9,631 nt of DNA from assembly GCA_027080755.1 (NCBI GenBank), contig JALWQC010000014.1, forward strand, positions 1-9,631. The letters are read 5' to 3'. Each line of letters begins with the position of its first letter. Position 1 is the stretch's first letter. This document shows, piece after piece, positions 5,523 to 9,631 of this stretch. A program made the position numbers and the translations under genes. This stretch comes from Paracoccaceae bacterium (GTDB lineage Bacteria; Pseudomonadota; Alphaproteobacteria; Rhodobacterales; Rhodobacteraceae). The notes under the pieces were generated by a model. It had not been told where the DNA came from and did no database searches. It saw nothing but the letters and a program-made list of their open reading frames with translations.

Positions 5523-6731
5523 TCAGCGTAGGGCGCGCCAGATCTCCGGCGTGGCATAGCCGTCCGCCCGCATCCCCTGCGATTTCTGCCATGCCTGCAC
5601 CGCCGCCACCGTTTTCGGCCCGATCCGCCCGTCGGCCCCGCCCGTGTCCAGCCCCAACGCCATCAGCGCGCGCTGGATGTCCTGCACCTGTGTGCGGCTC
5701 AGGGGCGGGTCCTGGCGTGGCCAGGGGGTGCTGAAACCGTCCGCGCCCGCAATCCGGTCCGCCAGATGCCCCACGGCCAGCGCATAGGACACGGACATAT
5801 TATAGTGCCGGATCACCTGGAAATTCGGGTAAATCGCGAACACCGGCCCGCGCGCCCCCGCCGGCAGCAGCAAGGCCGTCGCCCCGTGATCCTCCAGCTT
5901 TGCGCCCGAAGCCAGCCGCACCCCGCGTGCATTCCAGAACCGTGCGGAACGGGTGGCGTGTTCCCCCGTCAGGGCATAATCGAAGCCCGCCGGCAGGATG
6001 ACCTCCTGCCCCCAGGGCGCGCCGTTTTTCCAGCCGAGCGCATGCAGGTAATTCGCGCTGGAGGCAAGGGCATCCAGCGGATCCCTGCCCCAGAAATCGC
6101 GCCACCCGTCGCCGTTCCCGTCCACCGCGTATTTCAGGTAGGTAGAGGGCATAAACTGCGTGTCCCCCATCGCCCCGCTCCAGCCGCCCAGCATATGTTG
6201 CGGCGTCACCACCCCGCTGGCCAGAATGCGCAAGGCGGCGATCAGTTCCGCCTCGGCAAACGCGCGCCGCCGTCCGTCATGGGCCGCATTGGCCAGCGCC
6301 TCGATGGTGTAGGTGTTGCCGCGAAACCCGCCAAAGGATGTCTCCATCCCCCAGATCGCCAGCAGAATGTCGGATTGCACCCCGTAGCGGCGCGAAATCC
6401 GCTGCAAGGCAGGGGCCAGCTCCCGCGCCTTCCGCCGCCCCGTTTCGATGCGGCGCGCGGAAACCGCATCATCCAGATAGGCCCAGATCGGGCGCTGGAA
6501 TTCCGACTGGTTCGCATCCTGCGCCCGCGTGCCGGCGTTGTATTTCACAAGGGCAAAGGCGGTATCGAACACATCCGTCGGTATCCCCGCCGCCAGTGCG
6601 CGGTTACGAAACCCCTGTTGCCAGACATCCAGCGAGGCCGCGCGCGCCACGGGGCGTTCCATATCCGCAAGGGCAGGGGCCGCGCCCGAAACCAGGGCAA
6701 GCAGCAACCCGCCCGCTAGTCCCCTGCGCAA
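5523..6731 (-). CDS. Lytic murein transglycosylase, MltB type (GH103), with C-terminal peptidoglycan-binding domain
   Basis: Cleaves the MurNAc-GlcNAc bond of peptidoglycan with formation of anhydro-MurNAc, in the periplasm. From the TTG at 6731 the product is 402 residues: a signal peptide (LRRGLAGGLLLALVSGAAPALA, cleavage expected before DMERP), a catalytic domain with WGMETSFGG (catalytic Glu at residue 130), GAMGDTQFMPSTYLKYAVDGNGDG and NYLHALGW, then a PG_binding_1 domain over the last 60 residues (VQDIQRALMALGLDTGGADGRIGPKT). There is no lipobox Cys, so it should be soluble, unlike E. coli MltB. The TTG is preferred because GAGGTGG lies just upstream and the signal peptide then has normal length. 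A GTG at 6770 gives 415 residues, and an ATG 69 nt downstream of the TTG would remove the signal peptide. Its start overlaps the upstream monooxygenase gene by 16 bp, suggesting coupled translation. Confidence 0.92.
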   Translation of the reverse strand: MRRGLAGGLLLALVSGAAPALADMERPVARAASLDVWQQGFRNRALAAGIPTDVFDTAFALVKYNAGTRAQDANQSEFQRPIWAYLDDAVSARRIETGRRKARELAPALQRISRRYGVQSDILLAIWGMETSFGGFRGNTYTIEALANAAHDGRRRAFAEAELIAALRILASGVVTPQHMLGGWSGAMGDTQFMPSTYLKYAVDGNGDGWRDFWGRDPLDALASSANYLHALGWKNGAPWGQEVILPAGFDYALTGEHATRSARFWNARGVRLASGAKLEDHGATALLLPAGARGPVFAIYPNFQVIRHYNMSVSYALAVGHLADRIAGADGFSTPWPRQDPPLSRTQVQDIQRALMALGLDTGGADGRIGPKTVAAVQAWQKSQGMRADGYATPEIWRALR

Positions 6732-7039
6732 TAGGCCACCTCGTAAAGCACCGGCTCGAAGCTTTTGCACAGTTCGTTGATCTTGCGGCTGCGTTCGCGC
6801 ATGCCGTCACTGCGCAACATGGCCTGGAAATCCTCGCGGCTTCGCCACTGGGAATAATTGGCGATGCGGGTTTCCGCGTCGTTCACATGCAAAACAGCCG
6901 AGATAAACCCCGGCTGTTTGCTGATAAATTCCGAACAGGCCCGCTGCAATTCGTCCAGCAAATCCAGACAGGTGCCGGGGTTGACCTCGAAGGTGGTGAT
7001 GACCGTCTGCACGGTTTTATCAAGCGATATTGTTGTCAT
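6716..7039 (-). CDS. Antibiotic biosynthesis monooxygenase (ABM) domain protein
   Basis: A 107-residue protein with a dimeric ferredoxin-like ABM fold. The diagnostic stretch is QPGFISAVLHVNDAETRIANYSQWRSREDFQAML (residues 42-75), followed by a basic helix and FEPVLYEVAY. Members include quinol monooxygenases and haem-degrading enzymes, but most small stand-alone copies have no known substrate and none can be assigned here. The start at 7039 follows GGGAGG by seven bases; in-frame codons up to 7087 lack support. It has its own promoter and its end overlaps the start of the lytic transglycosylase, so the two are probably co-transcribed. No functional link between them is evident. Confidence 0.88.
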   Translation of the reverse strand: MTTISLDKTVQTVITTFEVNPGTCLDLLDELQRACSEFISKQPGFISAVLHVNDAETRIANYSQWRSREDFQAMLRSDGMRERSRKINELCKSFEPVLYEVAYCAGD

Positions 7040-7058
7040 TTTGTATCCTCCCGTCGCC

Positions 7059-7087
7059 AGTCTAGCGCCCTTTGGGGGAATGTCCAA
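7059..7087 (-). promoter_or_regulatory. Candidate promoter for the ABM-transglycosylase pair
   Basis: On the minus strand, -35 TTGGAC (7082-7087), a 17-nt spacer and -10 TAGACT (7059-7064). Initiation near 7052 would start within or just upstream of the ribosome binding site (7047-7052), leaving a very short leader before the ATG at 7039. Confidence 0.55.
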
Positions 7088-7089
7088 TG

Positions 7090-7112
7090 CCCCCGCACGG
7101 GCTGCGCGGGGG
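7090..7112 (-). terminator. GC-rich hairpin after the beta-helix gene
   Basis: CCCCCGC (7090-7096) pairs with GCGGGGG (7106-7112) just past the stop codon of the beta-helix gene. There is no U run on the minus strand, so it is either a weak or Rho-assisted terminator or an RNA 3'-end stabilising hairpin. Confidence 0.4.
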
Positions 7113-7120
7113 CTGGCGTA

Positions 7121-9412
7121 TCAGGCCGGCAGATCGGCGCGGGCGCGGATATGGATCGTGCCGGCCACCGGCTCGGCCCAGCCCACGGACACAACCGTTC
7201 CGCCGACAGAGGCCACCGGCGCATTGTAATGCACCGCGCCAGCACCATTCACCACCGCGCCCTGCGGCGTCACACTGTCCACGCCCAGAACATCGGCCCC
7301 GAAGGGCAACTGCGCGGCCAGATCAATCGACCAGCCCGCCTGCGGCACGCCCTGTTCCAGCCGCGCCAGCACCGGACTTTCGCTGCGGGTCTGGACCGCA
7401 TCGAAAGAGTTCCCCTCGAACACCAGCGCCTTTGTTGCGGCGAAATCGAAGCTCCCCTCGCCGGTATCCACCCCCTCTATCCGGTCGATCACGCTGCCGC
7501 CGATGGTCTTGAAGGTGTTGCCGATCACCGAAATCCCGTCGATATGATGCCCGTTGCCGAAGGGGGCCAGCCGGATATAGGTGAACCAGGGCGGCACGGA
7601 ACCGGCGGTGAAGATATTCCCCGTCACCGTCAGCGTCCCGAAGCCCTTGCTGCCGGCGTTGGCGTTGGCACGGATGTCATGCTCGTTGTTCAGCTCCAGC
7701 CAGGCGTTGTCGGCGTAATTCCCCACATAGGTCGTCTTGCAGCTTTTCTGCGTCAGCACGATTCCGGCCGACCGCTCCCCGTCCACAGAGCTGTCGCCCT
7801 GCCAGAAATGGTTGCCCGAAATAATATGCCCGCCCCCGTTCAGCACCCCAAAATGCAAAAAACGTACCGCGCGGTTGTTGCGCACCTTGATGTCGTTGCT
7901 GTTGGTGTTGAAACAGATGGTGGAACGATACTGCACCAGCGTGTTGTATTCATTGGACAGGAACTCGTTGGAATCGATCGACATGCCGTTGCACCCCGTC
8001 CCGATAGAGGTGATCGCGCGGTCCTTCGGCTTGGTGAACCAGCAGTCGCGGATATGCCAGGCCAGCCCGTCTTTGGGCAGCAGAATACCGCTGGCATTGC
8101 CGAAACAGCCGAACTCGATATCCTCGATCTGGAAGCGCTGCACGGAATCGAAACCGGAAAAATCCAGCAGGTATTTGAACCGCTTGAACGTATAGCTTTG
8201 CGAGGCCCCCGCCCCGTACAGCGGCTGGCTCAGGGTGATCCGGCCGGTGGCGTTGTCCTTGTCGGTGACGTAAATCTCGCGCCCGACACCGGTGCCGCTG
8301 ACCAGCGAGCCCACCGGAATCGTCGTGATGCCCGTGACATTGGTCAGCGCCAGCGGGTCACTGGCCGAATAGCTGGCCGTCGCCGTCACCGTCTGCGTGT
8401 TCCACCCGGCAGAGGCGCTCGCCTCCAGCTGGCCGTTGCGCAGAACCCGGCGGTTGGCAAAGGTGGTCTTGTTGCCGACCACCGCCTGCACGTCGATCGG
8501 CATGTCCAGCTGCACGCGCAATCCGCCCATGTCCAGCGATTCATGATCCGTATAGTTGAACAGGGCCTGCAAGGCGCGCTTCAGCCCCTCGACCTCGTTG
8601 CCAAACGCATCGATATAGGGCGCCAGCGCAAAGTTGTCCGTCAGCATCAGGCGCTTTGCCGTGGGCATGGACAGCGTGCCCTCGAAGCGGCAGCGGGCGT
8701 TCAGGGTCAGGTTGCGGGACAGGTAATAGCTGCCGCTCGATACCAGCAAGGCCCGCCCGCTGGCTACCGCTGCATTGTCCGCCGCCTCGAAAGCATCGAA
8801 ATCATCCGTCACCCCGTCCCCGAGCGCGCCATAGTCCCGCACATCCACCCAGTCCATCATCTTGCGGTGGAAATAACTGGTGACATCGCGGATCTCTACC
8901 GATTCAATGCGCACCACCGATCCCGTCGCCCCCGTCAGATCCAGCCCGAAATGCCCGTAAACCGGCGCGGTTCCCCAGACCATATCGACCCCGCCACGAT
9001 TGCCCGAGCCCACAATAGCCTTCACCGTATAGACCCGCCCGTAGGTGTCCATCGTGTTGCTCGGCCCCGCTTCCACCAGTCCGCCCACATGCGCGCCCCC
9101 CGCATCACCGGCCCAGGCGGCAATCCGCGCCGAAGGAAACGCGCCGCCCATCACCTTGATGCGGGCCGATACCTCGATATAGCCGCCGGGGAAAACCGGC
9201 ACCTCGCCCTTGTAGCGCAGATGCAGCGGATCGTTGACCACCTGCACCTCCAGACAATCACCAAAATCCGGGTCCGCCGTGACAATCGCCGCATTGGCCG
9301 CCCCGTCATAATCCGGCGAGGCCGGCGTGCCGTCCGTGCTGGACCAGTCCGTCAAGCCGTCCACAAAGGCCGGAGGCATCAAATCAATTCCGTCAGTAAC
9401 CGCCATATTCAT
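7121..9412 (-). CDS. Large beta-helix protein, pectate-lyase-3/GH28-related, possible phage or GTA spike
   Basis: A 763-residue protein with no signal peptide. Residues 1 to about 185 (MNMAVTDGIDLMPPAF onward) form an N-terminal domain with a carbohydrate-binding look. WVDVRDYGALGDGVTDD (about 188-204) is the classic entry to a pectate_lyase_3-type right-handed beta-helix, and the following 450 residues show the helix pattern of Asn-rich turns (GNHFWQG, GNTFKTI, GNSFDAV). Such proteins without a secretion signal are often tailspikes that bind or cut surface polysaccharide. I recall similar proteins beside DUF2793 proteins in Rhodobacterales, where head spikes of the gene transfer agent are encoded away from the main cluster; this assignment is inference. 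The ATG at 9412 is chosen because homology begins there and AAAGGG lies upstream; ATG 9406 is an alternative. A CtrA-type site lies upstream and a hairpin follows the gene. Confidence 0.82.
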   Translation of the reverse strand: MNMAVTDGIDLMPPAFVDGLTDWSSTDGTPASPDYDGAANAAIVTADPDFGDCLEVQVVNDPLHLRYKGEVPVFPGGYIEVSARIKVMGGAFPSARIAAWAGDAGGAHVGGLVEAGPSNTMDTYGRVYTVKAIVGSGNRGGVDMVWGTAPVYGHFGLDLTGATGSVVRIESVEIRDVTSYFHRKMMDWVDVRDYGALGDGVTDDFDAFEAADNAAVASGRALLVSSGSYYLSRNLTLNARCRFEGTLSMPTAKRLMLTDNFALAPYIDAFGNEVEGLKRALQALFNYTDHESLDMGGLRVQLDMPIDVQAVVGNKTTFANRRVLRNGQLEASASAGWNTQTVTATASYSASDPLALTNVTGITTIPVGSLVSGTGVGREIYVTDKDNATGRITLSQPLYGAGASQSYTFKRFKYLLDFSGFDSVQRFQIEDIEFGCFGNASGILLPKDGLAWHIRDCWFTKPKDRAITSIGTGCNGMSIDSNEFLSNEYNTLVQYRSTICFNTNSNDIKVRNNRAVRFLHFGVLNGGGHIISGNHFWQGDSSVDGERSAGIVLTQKSCKTTYVGNYADNAWLELNNEHDIRANANAGSKGFGTLTVTGNIFTAGSVPPWFTYIRLAPFGNGHHIDGISVIGNTFKTIGGSVIDRIEGVDTGEGSFDFAATKALVFEGNSFDAVQTRSESPVLARLEQGVPQAGWSIDLAAQLPFGADVLGVDSVTPQGAVVNGAGAVHYNAPVASVGGTVVSVGWAEPVAGTIHIRARADLPA

Positions 9413-9544
9413 CAGCAAAAACCCTTTTTGGCCCTGTTGCATACGCACAAGGGACTGCCCCTGAAAACAAGGGCGCAATTTCATAAAATTCTCGAGAAAA
9501 GCCGCAGATTCGCCCGCGGTAGCCCTATATCTACCACGCAAAAG

Positions 9545-9559
9545 TTAAGGGCGGGTTAA
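9545..9559. promoter_or_regulatory. CtrA-type binding site upstream of the beta-helix gene
   Basis: TTAAGGGCGGGTTAA is an exact TTAA-N7-TTAA, the full CtrA consensus of alphaproteobacteria, and on the minus strand the inner half-site extends to TTAAC. It lies about 133 bp upstream of the start at 9412. A -10-like TATAGG (9522-9527) follows 17 nt downstream of the site, within the range seen for CtrA-activated promoters. Confidence 0.55.
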
Positions 9560-9576
9560 GGGGACGGGGCCTGAAA

Positions 9577-9610
9577 CAAAAAACCGGCGCGAGTCCCCCC
9601 GCACCGGTTT
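9577..9610 (-). terminator. Intrinsic terminator of a minus-strand gene beyond the right edge
   Basis: Minus strand: AAACCGGTGC, a GC-rich loop, then GCGCCGGTTT followed by more T. The stem is about 9 of 10 paired (9581-9610) and ends in a run of six U. It closes a transcript coming from outside the window and isolates the beta-helix gene as a separate unit. The gene before it is not visible; positions 9611-9631 show nothing codable. Confidence 0.8.
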
Positions 9611-9631
9611 CCAAATACATGCCCCTCGGGG

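Larger units (their letters stand above)
4548..5531 (+). pseudogene. FkbM-family methyltransferase, disrupted by a 264-bp palindromic insertion
   Basis: FkbM-family enzymes are SAM-dependent methyltransferases, often acting on sugars or polyketides. The 5' part (GTG at 4548, 84 codons) ends in the SAM motif VLEIGAGTGLVGILAF; the 3' part resumes with KLSGRTVATCEANPDVLP and runs to the TAG at 5529-5531, including LLMDAEGAEAELL and YEQHPWLLG. The insertion at 4800-5063 falls right after motif I and puts a TAA at 4806-4808. Removing exactly those 264 bp rejoins the frame (LAF-KLSGRT) as a 239-residue protein, a normal family size. The present gene can therefore make only an 86-residue stub, or a 160-residue C-terminal fragment from an ATG inside the right inverted repeat (5049). 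Both would lack a complete SAM site. The 3' end overlaps mltB by 9 bp, tail to tail. The GTG start is weak and has no clear ribosome binding site. Confidence 0.85.

Noticed and set aside
5766..6719. A 317-codon plus-strand frame opposite the lytic transglycosylase
   Set aside because: Composition is that of an antisense frame; the minus-strand gene has signal peptide, catalytic motif and PG-binding domain.
9430..9480. Direct repeat ACAAGGG upstream of the beta-helix gene
   Set aside because: Only seven bases, two copies, in a purine-rich leader; not enough to call a site.
9519..9536. Small palindrome GGTAG-N8-CTACC near the start of the beta-helix transcript
   Set aside because: Five-base arms around the -10 region could be chance; there is no second copy to support an operator.
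6338..9559. A very long plus-strand open frame (1073 codons) antisense to the beta-helix, ABM and transglycosylase genes
   Set aside because: Its translation is Arg/His/Pro-rich with no recognisable domain, it runs across three well-supported genes and their control regions, and such frames are common opposite high-GC genes.
1..9631. tRNA, rRNA or CRISPR array
   Set aside because: No cloverleaf-like tRNA sequence, no rRNA segments and no regularly spaced direct repeats were seen; the only repeated DNA is the inverted-repeat element.

Overview
The window looks like chromosomal DNA of a high-GC alphaproteobacterium, most likely a member of the Rhodobacterales (Roseobacter/Rhodobacter group). 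The grounds are the ffh to chorismate mutase order with a 4-base ATGA overlap, the ZapE (AFG1-type) ATPase, promoters with TTGAC-like -35 elements, a FixK/FNR-type box, a CtrA-type TTAA-N7-TTAA site, and a large beta-helix protein whose N-terminus resembles proteins I recall from this order. No taxonomic search was possible.

Layout. Positions 1-2289 hold minus-strand housekeeping genes: the start of a chorismate mutase, ffh (signal recognition particle GTPase) with a structured leader, and a single-domain globin. A divergent control region (2290-2419) with a FixK/FNR-like box separates the globin from zapE on the plus strand. Next comes a compact plus-strand cluster: an ArsR-family repressor with its own promoter and operator-like palindrome and no room for a leader, a small CxxC thioredoxin-like protein, and a short AhpD/CMD-like protein that lacks the CxxC but has a Cys-rich tail. 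A strong intrinsic terminator closes the cluster. It contains no transporter or arsenate reductase.

An FkbM-type methyltransferase gene follows. It is broken by a 264-bp element with 32-bp terminal inverted repeats and two further long internal palindromes. Removing exactly 264 bp (88 codons) restores a continuous 239-residue protein. The remnant meets, tail to tail with a 9-bp overlap, a minus-strand MltB-type lytic transglycosylase. That gene is translationally overlapped by an upstream antibiotic-biosynthesis-monooxygenase-domain gene with its own promoter.

The right quarter (7121-9412) is one large minus-strand gene for a pectate-lyase-like beta-helix protein. It is a possible phage or gene-transfer-agent spike, and a CtrA-type site lies about 130 bp upstream of it. 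An intrinsic terminator at 9577-9610 closes another minus-strand transcript that enters from beyond the right edge.

The most distinctive things here are the multi-palindromic element inside the methyltransferase gene, the small Cys-rich ArsR cluster, and the link between a CtrA site and a spike-like protein.
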